A stretch of 64,000 nucleotides of DNA from Pelomonas sp. Root1217 (GTDB lineage: Bacteria > Pseudomonadota > Gammaproteobacteria > Burkholderiales > Burkholderiaceae_C), in assembly GCF_001425705.1 (NCBI RefSeq), contig NZ_LMDC01000028.1, positions 663,536 through 727,535 on the forward strand, written 5' to 3'. Numbering within the stretch: the first letter of the stretch is position 1; every line of letters begins with the position of its first letter. The translations under genes were made by a program, and so were the position numbers. The notes under the pieces are model-generated. The model did no database searches. It was given only the letters and a program-made list of their open reading frames with translations, and was not told where the DNA came from. Shown here piece by piece: positions 1 through 8,349 of this stretch.

Positions 1-470
1 TTCTTGCCGGCGTGGGTCACCCAGCCCGAGGCCGTCGCGCATTCGACGACCGCCACCTTCCACTGGTTGGCCGCCGCCTGGATCAGCAGCGCCCGTGCCA
101 GCGCCCCGCCCTTGCGCACGTACTCGTGCGACTCGCGAACGCCGCGGCTGCCGCCGGTGCTCATGCTGCCCCAGGCGCGGTTGCGCGCCAGGTTCTGGCC
201 GGGGGTCGGGTACTCGGTCTTCACCTTGGCCCAATCGCACTCCAACTCCTCGGCGACGAGCTGGGCCAGGCCGGTCAATGTGCCCTGCCCCATCTCCGAG
301 CGCGCGATGCGGATGACGACGCTCTCGTCCGGCAGGATCTGCACCCAGGCGTTCAGCTCGGGCGTGGTTTCAGACTCGGCAAGGCCTGGCACATGGAAGC
401 CCACCATCAGCCCGCCGGCGGCGGCGCTCGTGGTGTGCAGGAAAGACCTGCGAGAAAGCACGGCACTCAC
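1..470 (-). CDS. Molybdopterin-binding large subunit of an IorB-type xanthine dehydrogenase family enzyme (N-terminal part)
   Basis: Only the first 156 codons lie in the window; the gene runs off the left edge. The protein starts with a twin-arginine motif ([14 protein letters not shown]), so it should be exported folded by the Tat system. The following segment, with [19 protein letters not shown], is typical of the large subunit of isoquinoline 1-oxidoreductase or aldehyde oxidase type molybdenum hydroxylases, which hydroxylate N-heterocycles or oxidise aldehydes. The GTG start overlaps the stop of the upstream 2Fe-2S subunit gene in a GTGA, showing translational coupling. The substrate cannot be told from this fragment. 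Confidence 0.85.
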   Translation of the reverse strand, partial: MSAVLSRRSFLHTTSAAAGGLMVGFHVPGLAESETTPELNAWVQILPDESVVIRIARSEMGQGTLTGLAQLVAEELECDWAKVKTEYPTPGQNLARNRAWGSMSTGGSRGVRESHEYVRKGGALARALLIQAAANQWKVAVVECATASGWVTHAGK

Positions 471-961
471 GCTTGACCCCCTTCGATGACGATGGGAATC
501 TGCTTGCGCTGCACCTGGCCAGCAGCCAGGTGGATGGCGGCGCGCACGCGGTTGTAGGTGCCGCAGCGGCAGATGTTGGTCATGGCCGCGTCAATGTCGG
601 CGTCGGTCGGCTTGGGCTTGGCCTTCAGCAGCGCCGCCGCGGCCATCAGCATGCCGCTCTGGCAGAAGCCGCACTGCGGCACGTCCAACGCGTCCCAGGC
701 CTTCTGCAGCGGGTGGCTTGCATTAGGCGCCAGGCCCTCGATGGTGGTGATCTTCTGCGCCACGGTCAGCGCCGAGGCCGGCATCACGCAGCTGCGCACC
801 GGAGCGCCGTCGATATGCACCGTGCACGCACCGCACTGCGCCACGCCGCAGCCGTATTTGGTGCCCGTAAGGCTGAGTTGCTCACGCAGCACCCACAACA
901 GCGGCGTGTCGGCCTCCGCCTCGAACTGCACCCGCTTGCCGTTGACCGTCAACTCCGCCAT
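467..961 (-). CDS. 2Fe-2S small subunit of a molybdenum hydroxylase (IorA-like)
   Basis: This 164-residue protein is the electron-transfer subunit that pairs with the large subunit downstream. The N-terminal half is a plant-type ferredoxin domain with the cysteine pattern [11 protein letters not shown] followed by a fourth Cys at VRSC. The C-terminal half is the helical [2Fe-2S] domain with CGFCQSGM and [10 protein letters not shown]. Length and order match IorA / CoxS-family small subunits. It has no signal peptide, so it is presumably carried through Tat with its partner. The two genes overlap by 4 bases. Molybdenum cofactor genes moaE, moaD and moeA occur elsewhere in the window but not in this operon. 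Confidence 0.93.
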   Translation of the reverse strand: MAELTVNGKRVQFEAEADTPLLWVLREQLSLTGTKYGCGVAQCGACTVHIDGAPVRSCVMPASALTVAQKITTIEGLAPNASHPLQKAWDALDVPQCGFCQSGMLMAAAALLKAKPKPTDADIDAAMTNICRCGTYNRVRAAIHLAAGQVQRKQIPIVIEGGQA

Positions 962-1042
962 GCCGTTGCTCCCGTTCCTGCCACCACTTGCGGCGCGCGA
1001 GAGGCTAGCAGGGTCGGCGGCGGCGTGCCACTGCGGGCGTCC

Positions 1043-1729
1043 TCAAGCGGGCTCGGCGATGCGGTAACCAACGCCGGGCTCGGTCAGCAGCACGCAGGGC
1101 TCGGCCGGCTCGACCTCCAGCTTGGCGCGCAACTGGCCCATGTAGAGACGCAGATAGTGGGTCTGCTCGGTCGCGTCGGCGCCCCAGACGTCGGCCAGCA
1201 GGCGCCGGTGGGTGACGACCTGGCCGGCCTGGCGCACCAGGCGGGCCAGCAGCTTGAACTCGGTCGGCGTCAGCCGCACGTCGGCACCGTTGCGACGAAC
1301 GCGGTGGGCGGCGAGATCGACCTCCAGCCCCGCGCGTCGGTACATCGTGACGGCAGGCTGGGCGACGGTGCCACGGTGACGCAGGGCCACCCGCAGCCGC
1401 GCCAGCAGCTCGCCAATGCCGAAGGGCTTGACGAGGTAGTCGTCGGCGCCGGCGTCCAGCAGGCGGATCTTCTGGCCCTCGACCTGGCGGGCCGAGATGA
1501 CGATGAGCGGCGTCGAGCGCTCGCGCCGCAGCGCCTGCAGCAATTCCTCGCCGTCGCCGTCGGGCAGGCCGAGGTCGAGCAGCACGGCGTCGAGATGGCC
1601 GGCGTGGGCGAGCTGGGCCATCGCGTCGGCCAGGCTGGCAGCGGTCAGCACCTCGTAGCCTTCGACGACCAGGGCCTCGCGCAAGGTCACGCGCAATTCA
1701 CGGTCGTCTTCGACAAGCAGCAGCTTCAT
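1043..1729 (-). CDS. KdpE-like OmpR-family response regulator
   Basis: A 228-residue DNA-binding regulator. The receiver domain (about 1-115) has the acidic pair at residues 8-9, the phospho-acceptor Asp52 in LLDLGLPDGDG and the conserved Lys in VKPFGIGELLARLRVAL. The C-terminal winged-helix domain ends in THYLRLYMGQLRAKLE and LLTEPGVGYR, wording characteristic of KdpE. Its ATG overlaps the stop of the upstream histidine kinase by 4 bases, so kinase and regulator are made together. KdpE normally controls the KdpFABC potassium pump, but no kdp structural genes are in the window, so the target here is unknown. Confidence 0.9.
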   Translation of the reverse strand: MKLLLVEDDRELRVTLREALVVEGYEVLTAASLADAMAQLAHAGHLDAVLLDLGLPDGDGEELLQALRRERSTPLIVISARQVEGQKIRLLDAGADDYLVKPFGIGELLARLRVALRHRGTVAQPAVTMYRRAGLEVDLAAHRVRRNGADVRLTPTEFKLLARLVRQAGQVVTHRRLLADVWGADATEQTHYLRLYMGQLRAKLEVEPAEPCVLLTEPGVGYRIAEPA

Positions 1730-3009
1730 GCGGCCGCCTCAGGCGGTTCGGGCGCGTCGCGCAGCGGCAGGCGCAGTTCGAAGCTGCAACCGCCGTGGCC
1801 ACGCGGGCGCAGGCTCAGGGCCCCGTCGTGCGCCTCGGCGATCGCGCGGCACAGGGCCAGGCCCACGCCCGAGCCCGGCGGACGTTGAGAAAAGGCGGCC
1901 AGGTCGCCGCGCTGGAAGGCGTCGAAAACGCGCTCGCGCCAGGCGGGGTCGATACCGGGGCCGCGGTCGCGCACGGCAAACATCACTTCCGCGCCAAGGC
2001 GGCGCACGACGAGTTCGACGGCAGCGTCAAGCGGGCTGTATTTCAGGGCGTTGTCGATGAGGTTGTCCAGCAGCTGCGACATCAGGGCCGCATCACACCA
2101 CAGCAGCGGCAGCGCCGGTTCGATACGCGCCTTCACGCGTTCACCGTCGGGCCGGCGGCGCACGCGGCGCAGGGCCGCACCAACGATCTCCTCGGCCGAC
2201 TCCCAGTCGCAGCGCAGCGCCACGCCGGGCGCGCCCAGCCGTGCAAGCTGCAGGGTGTTGTCGGTCAGGCGCACGAGGCGGGAGGTCTCGTCGACGATGC
2301 GGCTGGCCAGCTCGCTGCGTTGCGCCGTCGTCAGCCGGTCCCCCTGGGTCTGCAGGGCCGAAGCCGAACCCATGATGGTGGCCAGCGGCGTGCGGTAGTC
2401 ATGCGAGATGGCAGCCAGCATGGCGTTGCGGGTGGACTGGGTCTCGGCCAGTTCGGCCGATTGCCGGGCCTCATCCTGCACCCGGCGGCGCTGCAGGGCC
2501 AGGCCCATCTGGTCGCACAGGGCCTGGGCGTGGGCAAGCTGGTCCGCGGCCAAGGCCTCGTTGCCCAGGCCGCGCAGCGTGACGGCACCGAGCGCCGCGT
2601 CGCGACCGCGCAGCGGCAGGTAGAGGTCCGGCTCCTGGGCGTGATGGTCGGTACCGGGGCCCAGCGCCCGGCCGCCATCGGCGCACAGCTGCAGGCCGGC
2701 CAGCGCATTCGCATCGGGCTCGCCGACGACGATGTCCTGCGCGCCGGGCGACGGCCGCAGCAGCGCCGCCGTGGCCAGGCCGGTGTTGCCGGCCAGCGCC
2801 TGCAACAGTTCGTGGACATGGACCTCGGGAAGGTCGGCGTCACGCATCAGGTCGCCGAACTCGCGCAATGCGCGCTCGAGCTGCGCAGCGCGCTGGGCAG
2901 CCTGCAGGCCCTGCCAGGCCAGGCGCAGCCGCCAGCCCGCCCAGGCCAGGCCCATCAGCGAGCCGACGGCGATCCAGGGCAGGAATTGGACAACGGGACG
3001 AGGAATCAT
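1726..3009 (-). CDS. KdpD-like sensor histidine kinase lacking the classical KdpD N-terminus
   Basis: At 427 residues this is about half the length of a full KdpD. A membrane segment lies near residues 7-32, then a GAF-like region (about 55-175), then the kinase core. The dimerisation/phospho-acceptor motif ISHDYRTPLATIMG (near residue 203) resembles KdpD, and the ATPase motifs NLIDNALKYSP, VRDRGPGIDP and SGVGLALCRAIAEAHDG are complete. The KdpD Usp/turgor-sensing domain and four-helix membrane bundle are absent. It is the first gene of a kinase-regulator pair and lies 13 bases downstream of the SPFH gene stop on the same strand, so all three may be co-transcribed. Confidence 0.88.
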   Translation of the reverse strand: MIPRPVVQFLPWIAVGSLMGLAWAGWRLRLAWQGLQAAQRAAQLERALREFGDLMRDADLPEVHVHELLQALAGNTGLATAALLRPSPGAQDIVVGEPDANALAGLQLCADGGRALGPGTDHHAQEPDLYLPLRGRDAALGAVTLRGLGNEALAADQLAHAQALCDQMGLALQRRRVQDEARQSAELAETQSTRNAMLAAISHDYRTPLATIMGSASALQTQGDRLTTAQRSELASRIVDETSRLVRLTDNTLQLARLGAPGVALRCDWESAEEIVGAALRRVRRRPDGERVKARIEPALPLLWCDAALMSQLLDNLIDNALKYSPLDAAVELVVRRLGAEVMFAVRDRGPGIDPAWRERVFDAFQRGDLAAFSQRPPGSGVGLALCRAIAEAHDGALSLRPRGHGGCSFELRLPLRDAPEPPEAAA

Positions 3010-3022
3010 GAGGCGGCGGAGT

Positions 3023-5092
3023 TTAGGAGGCCTCCACCACCTCGACCTGCGGCCGCGTCGGCTTGTCGAAGCGATCCTTCACCAGGCCGGCCAGCAGCAC
3101 ATCCACCAGGGTGCCGCCCTGCCCCGCGCCTTGACCGCCACCCACCACCACCTCGGGCACCAGCTGCACGCCGGCGCCAGCCAGGGCCTGGGCGACCTGC
3201 ACGACGGCGTAGTTGCCCGATTCCATCGAGTCGATCTTCTGGCGGATGACCTCGGCCTCGGCCTCGCCGATGGCCAGCGTGCGGCCGGCCTCGGCCTGGC
3301 CGGTCACGCGCGTGACCTCGGCATCGGCTTCCGCCGTGATCTTCTTGGAGCGCGCCGCGCCGTCGGCCGTCTTCACCGCCGCCTGGGCGCTGAACTCGGC
3401 AATGGCGACCTTGCGCTCGGCGTCCACCACCTGGGCCTGGGTGCGGGCCAGGGCCGTGGCCTGCTCCAGCTGCTGGCGCACGCCCTGGGCCTCCATCTGC
3501 GTCGTGAACGTGACCTTCTCCTGCTCGGCCAGCTTGCGGTCGGTCAGCGTCTTCATCAGCTCGGCCGGCGGCACGATATCGCCGATCAGCGTCTCCACCG
3601 CACCGACGTCATAGGCCTTCAACGCCACGGCGATGGCGGCCTTGGCCTCGGCCTGGCGCTCGCTGCGCTTCTTCAGGAAGTCGATGACATCCGAGTTCTG
3701 CGCCGCGTTGCGGAAGTAGTTGCCGATGGTGGGCTCCAGCACCTGCGTGACGAGGGCTTCCATGCTGCCGAAGCGGGCGATGACCTTGGGCGCATCGTTG
3801 CGCGGGATGTGGATGATCTGGCTCACATCCAGGTTGAAGGTGAAGCCGTCGGCCGAGCGCACGGTGATGGTGGACAGATTGGCGTCCAGGCGGTGCGCCT
3901 CGGTCTTGCCGGTGGCCCAGTTCAGCACCACGTTGGCCGTCGGCACCACGCGCACCTTGTGGGTATAGGTGTTGATGGCGTATTTGCCCGGGTCGAGCAC
4001 ATCCACCCACACGCCCTTCTCGCCCTTGCGAACCATGTTGGCATGGCGGAAGCCCTCGCCCGTCACGTCGACGCCGGCTTTGCCGACGAAGGCCACGACC
4101 ACGCCCACCGAGGCGATCGGCACCTCGGTCATGTCGATGATCTCGACGGTGGCGAACATCGGGTTGATGAAGTAACGGCCGGCCAGCAGCACCTGCTCCT
4201 GCAGGCCCTTGGTGCCGCCGGCGTTGACGAAGGCCTGCGGCTCCTGGAACACGTTGTGGCCGGGCACTTCGGGGCCGGCGATCTCGCCGGTGGTCAGGGA
4301 CGTGCCTTCGCGCGTCGTGACGATGCCGACCTTGTTGTCGGGCACGTCGGTGACGGGCACCTGCACGACCTTGAAGAAGCGCGGGTTGATGCGGTACTTG
4401 CCTTGCGGGATGACGGTCATCTGCGGGCCGCGCTCGCCACCGCCGGCCATGAAGGCGCGGGCATCCTGGAAGCTGTCGCAGGGCACGCTGCGGCCGATGA
4501 CGCGGCCACCCGCCAGCGGCTTGCCATCGCGGGCCTCGACGATGCCGATCCGGCCGGGCTCAATGACGGTCATGCGCTCCAGGTGCACGGTGAACAGCAG
4601 CGTGTTGATGCGCCAGGCGCCCGGGGGCACGACGGTCATCTGCAGGCCCCGCTCGCCCGCGGCGAGGAAGGCACGGGCGTCCTGGAAGTGGTCGCAGTCG
4701 ACATGGCGGGCCAGCACGCGACCGTCGGGCATGGGCAGGCCATCGCAGGCCTCGACGATGCCGACGGCGTCGTCCGGGATGACGGTGAACTTGACCAGCT
4801 CGATCTCGTACTGCCACGGCCACAGGCCCAAGTGCAGGCCCGGGGCGAGCGTGTCGGCCTGCAGGCCGGCTTCACCGTAGAGGGCGACGATGCGGCCGGG
4901 CGGCAGTTCGCGGTGGCGGCCGAACAGGACGAAGTTCTTGGTCACCGTGCCGATGGAGTCGTCGGGCACGATGACGAAGCCGAACAGGCGCAGCGTGCGC
5001 CTGTAGAAGATCAGCGCCACCAGGCCGAGCAGGCCGGCGGCCGTCAGCAGGGGGTGGGCAAACAGGGTGAACAGGGCGTCCATGACGAGCAC
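3023..5092 (-). CDS. Large SPFH/flotillin-like protein with repeated N-terminal beta domains
   Basis: A 689-residue membrane-anchored protein. A transmembrane segment (about 10-32) is followed by about five repeats of 65-80 residues (about 37-385). Each has a valine-rich strand ending in xVGIV, then a loop, then a phrase of the type MTVxPxGxYRINPxFFxV. An SPFH-like domain with NLDVSQIIHIPRNDAPKV follows (about 386-520), then a long Ala/Glu/Lys-rich coiled coil (about 520-640) and a Gly-rich tail. Flotillins and relatives form membrane-associated ring scaffolds. The stacked beta-repeats ahead of an SPFH fold recall the plan of major vault protein. Two starts are possible: GTG at 5092 with GGAGG 13 bases upstream, or ATG at 5083. 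The flanking genes are two-component systems. Confidence 0.85.
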   Translation of the reverse strand: MLVMDALFTLFAHPLLTAAGLLGLVALIFYRRTLRLFGFVIVPDDSIGTVTKNFVLFGRHRELPPGRIVALYGEAGLQADTLAPGLHLGLWPWQYEIELVKFTVIPDDAVGIVEACDGLPMPDGRVLARHVDCDHFQDARAFLAAGERGLQMTVVPPGAWRINTLLFTVHLERMTVIEPGRIGIVEARDGKPLAGGRVIGRSVPCDSFQDARAFMAGGGERGPQMTVIPQGKYRINPRFFKVVQVPVTDVPDNKVGIVTTREGTSLTTGEIAGPEVPGHNVFQEPQAFVNAGGTKGLQEQVLLAGRYFINPMFATVEIIDMTEVPIASVGVVVAFVGKAGVDVTGEGFRHANMVRKGEKGVWVDVLDPGKYAINTYTHKVRVVPTANVVLNWATGKTEAHRLDANLSTITVRSADGFTFNLDVSQIIHIPRNDAPKVIARFGSMEALVTQVLEPTIGNYFRNAAQNSDVIDFLKKRSERQAEAKAAIAVALKAYDVGAVETLIGDIVPPAELMKTLTDRKLAEQEKVTFTTQMEAQGVRQQLEQATALARTQAQVVDAERKVAIAEFSAQAAVKTADGAARSKKITAEADAEVTRVTGQAEAGRTLAIGEAEAEVIRQKIDSMESGNYAVVQVAQALAGAGVQLVPEVVVGGGQGAGQGGTLVDVLLAGLVKDRFDKPTRPQVEVVEAS

Positions 5093-5122
5093 GGTGGTGA
5101 AGAGGCCTCCACTGTGTGCGGC

Positions 5123-5138
5123 GCGGCGTTAGCGCCGC
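5123..5138. terminator. Short GC hairpin between SPFH gene and histidine kinase
   Basis: GCGGCG and CGCCGC enclose a 4-base loop (TTAG). No T-tract follows on either strand, so this is at best a weak terminator or an mRNA-stabilising hairpin in the short gap between the kinase stop (5150) and the SPFH start. Confidence 0.3.
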
Positions 5139-5149
5139 ATAAGGAGGTC

Positions 5150-6535
5150 TCAACGCACGGCGGGAAACAACAGCGTGACGCGCAGCCCCTGGCCGTCCGT
5201 GCCCGACGACAGCCGCACCGCAACGCCATGCCGGTCCGCCACCGCCTTGACGATGGCCAGGCCCAGGCCGCTGCCCGGCTGCGCCTGGTCGGGCACCCTG
5301 AAGAAGCGGTCGAAGACACGGTCGTGCAGGGCGTCGGGGATGCCGGGGCCGGCGTCCTCGACCCACAGCCGCACGCCGGCGCCCTCCTCGACCAGGCCGA
5401 GTTCGACGGTCGAGCCGGCCGGCGAATACTTGATCGCGTTCTCGATCAGGTTGTCCAGCATGGACGTCAACCCTTCGCGCTCGCCTTGCACCATGCCTTC
5501 GCCGTGGGCACGCAGTTCCAGCTCGACGAGGCGCTCCCGCGCCAGGCCGCTGAGGGCCGCCAGCCGCTCCTGCGCCAGCTCGGCGAGGCTGAGCGGCGCG
5601 CGGGCGCTCTGTGGCCGGGCGGCGTCGCTGCGCATCAGTCCGAGCAGCTGCGCCACCAGGCGGCTGGTGCGTCCGTTGCTGCGCACCAGGCCGTCCAGCA
5701 GTTCCAGGTCACGTGGGTCGTCGCGGTGGCTGCGCAAGGCCTCCACGTTGATGCGCATGGCCGCCAGCGGTGTGCGCATCTCGTGGGCGGCATCGGCGAT
5801 GAAGCTGCGTTCACGCTCCAGGCTGGCCGCCACGCGCGCCAGCAGCTGGTTCACCGCCTTCGACAAGGGGCGCAGTTCGCTGTAGTGGCTGCCAAACTTC
5901 AAGGGCGTCAGGTCGTCCGGGCTGCGCGCCGCCACCTCTTCGGAGAACTGCCGCCACGGCCGCAAGGCCGCCCGCACCGAAGCCCAGGCCGGCAGCACCA
6001 GGAAAGGCAGGCTGATCAGCAGCGGCAGGATCAGGATGCCGCGCGCGCCCAGGGCAAACAGGATGTTCACGGCATGGCCCGAACGGATCAGCGTCACGCG
6101 CGCGTCGGATGTCTCCGAAGCCTGGCTGTAGGTGCGCCAGGGCGTGCCGTCGATTTCCAGGCGCTCGAGTTGCCTCAGCTTGTGCGTGCGCAGCGGCCCA
6201 GGCTCTCCGGGCGAGGCATAGAGCAGCCGCTCCCCCTGCCAGACCACCATGGTCTGGCGCAGGGCCGGGTGGTCTTCCTCGTTGTTCTCGCGGCGCTGGA
6301 AGACGTCGATGCGCTGCAGCGCGGCCGCCTGCTTGTCGGGTTGGTCGGCCAGCGCATCGACGACCGCCAGGATCATGTCGGCGCGCGGGCTGGCCAGCCG
6401 GGGCTCGAGGATTTCGTCGTAGCGCGCCGTGTCATGGATGAAATAGCCACAGGCCGCGGCCCACAGCAGCAGTACGACCGCCATCTGGGCCAGCACCAGG
6501 CGGCCAGTCAGCGAGGACGGGAGAAGCCTGCGCAT
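5150..6535 (-). CDS. Sensor histidine kinase, QseC/TctE type
   Basis: A 461-residue membrane kinase. Transmembrane helices near residues 12-33 and 155-182 flank a periplasmic sensor loop of about 120 residues. The phospho-acceptor box SFIADAAHEMRTPLAAMRIN places the His near residue 251. The ATPase domain has NLIENAIKYSP, VEDAGPGIPD and GSGLGLAIVKAVADRHG. The ATG overlaps the last base of the upstream response-regulator stop (TGATG). The family senses small signals, metals or tricarboxylates, but the periplasmic loop gives no ligand clue. Confidence 0.92.
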   Translation of the reverse strand: MRRLLPSSLTGRLVLAQMAVVLLLWAAACGYFIHDTARYDEILEPRLASPRADMILAVVDALADQPDKQAAALQRIDVFQRRENNEEDHPALRQTMVVWQGERLLYASPGEPGPLRTHKLRQLERLEIDGTPWRTYSQASETSDARVTLIRSGHAVNILFALGARGILILPLLISLPFLVLPAWASVRAALRPWRQFSEEVAARSPDDLTPLKFGSHYSELRPLSKAVNQLLARVAASLERERSFIADAAHEMRTPLAAMRINVEALRSHRDDPRDLELLDGLVRSNGRTSRLVAQLLGLMRSDAARPQSARAPLSLAELAQERLAALSGLARERLVELELRAHGEGMVQGEREGLTSMLDNLIENAIKYSPAGSTVELGLVEEGAGVRLWVEDAGPGIPDALHDRVFDRFFRVPDQAQPGSGLGLAIVKAVADRHGVAVRLSSGTDGQGLRVTLLFPAVR

Positions 6536-7215
6536 CAGCCCGCGTCCTGCGCGCTGTCGTGGCGGTCGATGACGTAGCCGACGCCGCGCACGGTGCGGAT
6601 GTAGCCGGCGCCGATCTTGCGGCGCAGGTTGGAGATGTGCACGTCCAGCACATTGCTCTCGTTATTGCGCCCGCCGGGCAGCACCTGTTCCTCCAGCATG
6701 CGCCGCGTCAGCACGCGGTCCACGCGCTTGACGAGCAGGCTCAGCAGGTCGAACTCGCTGCGCGACAGCTCGACGGGCTTGGCATCGACGGTGACGCGCA
6801 TCGTCGCCACATGCAGCACGAGCTTGCGGATCTCCAGCGTCTCGCCGGCCATGCCGTAGCTGCGGCGCGCCAGCGCCCGCACGCGCGACACCAGCTCGGC
6901 CAGCGCGAAGGGTTTGACGAGGTAGTCGTCCGCGCCGCGGTCCAGGCCCGCCAGCCGGTCGGCCAGCGCGTCACGGGCGGTGAGGATGAGCACCGGCGTG
7001 GTCTCCGCGTCGCGGCGCAGGCGCGCCAGCAGCGTCAGGCCGTCGCCGTCGGGCAGGCCCAGGTCCAACAGCACCAGGTCGAAGGGCCGGCTGTCCAGCG
7101 CCTGCACGGCGTCGCCCAGTCGGCGCACCCACAGCACCGCCAGGCCCTGGTCTTCGAGCGCGATGCGCACGCCGTTGCCCAGTTCGAGATCGTCTTCAAC
7201 CAACAGGAGGTTCAT
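6535..7215 (-). CDS. OmpR-family response regulator, QseB/TctD type
   Basis: A 226-residue regulator. The receiver domain has the acidic pair at 8-9, Asp51 in LVLLDLGLPDGDG and the conserved Lys in YLVKPFALAELVSRVRAL. The winged-helix effector domain ends with the typical SNLRRKIG and IRTVRGVGYVID. It is the first gene of a regulator-kinase operon transcribed away from the outer-membrane protein gene at 7430. The shared 214-base gap could therefore carry its operator, though I see no clear direct repeat for it. Confidence 0.92.
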   Translation of the reverse strand: MNLLLVEDDLELGNGVRIALEDQGLAVLWVRRLGDAVQALDSRPFDLVLLDLGLPDGDGLTLLARLRRDAETTPVLILTARDALADRLAGLDRGADDYLVKPFALAELVSRVRALARRSYGMAGETLEIRKLVLHVATMRVTVDAKPVELSRSEFDLLSLLVKRVDRVLTRRMLEEQVLPGGRNNESNVLDVHISNLRRKIGAGYIRTVRGVGYVIDRHDSAQDAG

Positions 7216-7429
7216 GCCAAGGATTGGAGCGGCCGTACATGAAGAAAGCCTGAAGCGGCGGGCGAATGGTGCGCGTTCATCAAGCCTTCAGAAAGGCTTT
7301 GGCTTGGGTTCATCTGCGATTTCGACACTGCATTGGCGCCGAAACACAACTCGGCTGCCGGCACCGACATGCGAAGCACGGCACGCCCGGCCACCTCATC
7401 ACCGCTTCGAAAACATCAAAGGAAACCCC

Positions 7430-8017
7430 ATGAACCGCATCAACTTCGCGCCCTTGCTCATCAGCATGCTCGCCGTCTCGTCCGCTTGGGCCGATACCTT
7501 GGACAAGAGCCAGGAAGCCGGAGCCTACGTGGGCGCCGCCATCGGCCGCACCTCGTTTTCCACGAAGGGGCTGGGCCTGCCCAAGGTCGGCAGCGATGAA
7601 ACCGCCCAGGCCAGCAAGGTCTACGGCGGCTATCGCTTCAGTGACAGGCTGGGCGTCGAGGGCGGCTATGTGCGCCTGGGCTCGGCAGTGGAGAAGCTGA
7701 CCGTCGGCAGCAACACCGTGGCGCAAAGCGTGGACGCCCGCAGCCTGTATGTCGCAGCGACCAGCCGCCTGCCGCTGTCGCAGGATTTCGCGCTGACCGG
7801 CAAGGCCGGCGTCTCGTTCGGCAAGGTCAGTGGCAGCAACGTGCTGCCGGCAGCGGCAGACATGACGGGATCCAAGCGGTCCTTCATGTGGGGCGTCGGC
7901 GCTGAATACCAGCTGACCTCCGCACTCGCGCTGACGGCCGACTTGGACCATTTCGGCCAGCTGTCGAGCAAGGTGCGCGCCAACCTCTTCAGCGCGGGTG
8001 TCCGTTACCGCTTCTAA
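7430..8017 (+). CDS. Secreted outer-membrane beta-barrel protein (OmpA/OmpW-like 8-strand barrel)
   Basis: A 195-residue protein with a cleavable signal peptide (MNRINFAPLLISMLAVSSAWA). The mature part alternates short amphipathic strands with polar loops (YVGAAIGRTSF, KVYGGYRFSDRLGVEGGYVRLG, FMWGVGAEYQLTSALAL) and ends in VRYRF, the terminal aromatic signature read by the Bam machinery. Size and strand pattern fit an eight-stranded barrel. AAAGGA about 9 bases before the ATG supports the start. It diverges from the QseB-like regulator, which may control it. The ligand or function is unknown. Confidence 0.85.
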   Translation: MNRINFAPLLISMLAVSSAWADTLDKSQEAGAYVGAAIGRTSFSTKGLGLPKVGSDETAQASKVYGGYRFSDRLGVEGGYVRLGSAVEKLTVGSNTVAQSVDARSLYVAATSRLPLSQDFALTGKAGVSFGKVSGSNVLPAAADMTGSKRSFMWGVGAEYQLTSALALTADLDHFGQLSSKVRANLFSAGVRYRF

Positions 8018-8040
8018 GCCGGTCTGAACACGAAGCGATC

Positions 8041-8070
8041 AAAAAAATGCCCCGGCCAGTGGCCGGGGCA
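8041..8070 (-). terminator. Strong rho-independent terminator reading on the minus strand
   Basis: A perfect 10-bp stem TGCCCCGGCC / GGCCGGGGCA with a 3-base loop is followed, on the minus strand, by seven T residues (A7 at 8041-8047 on the plus strand). On the plus strand there is no T-tract, so it mainly ends a minus-strand transcript, although no minus-strand protein gene lies upstream of it. Confidence 0.85.
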
Positions 8071-8170
8071 ATCACTTGCACGCCTGCGAGGCTGCCAGCG
8101 GTCTGCTCAGGGAGGGAGAAGCAGACGAGCGCAACGTTAGCCGCAGCGCGAACCCCGCGCTGTAGGACGA
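8041..8170 (-). ncRNA. Candidate small regulatory RNA with a C-rich loop
   Basis: Reading the minus strand toward the terminator there are three consecutive perfect stem-loops. The first is 8162-8144 (CAGCGCG/CGCGCTG, 5-base loop). The second is 8126-8101 (GTCTGCT/AGCAGAC, 12-base loop containing CTCCCTCCCT). The third is the terminator followed by U7. A single-stranded CUCCCUCCCU loop can pair with Shine-Dalgarno sequences and is typical of C-rich-loop sRNAs in proteobacteria. The 5' end is a guess; I see no convincing -35/-10 on this strand. The 332-base gap 8018-8349 has no other convincing gene. Confidence 0.5.
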
Positions 8171-8349
8171 CGCCGCACCGTCTAGAAACATGCGCTAACA
8201 AAGGGCACGACTTGCAACTGGTACCTCGTGAGAAATCTCATGCACTGAATGCGACGGGTGTATCGGTCTGTGAGACTCCCCCCATTTGAGGGGTGTCCTT
8301 CCTAGACTGCGCCGCTCGCGCGTTGGGCGCGGAAATAAGGAAGCAGTCC

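Noticed and set aside
2732-6577. A 1281-codon open frame on the plus strand
   Set aside because: It lies antisense to the KdpD-like kinase, the SPFH gene and the second kinase, which all have clear motifs. High GC and codon bias leave the opposite frame free of stops. Its translation is His/Gly/Gln/Arg-rich with no domain.
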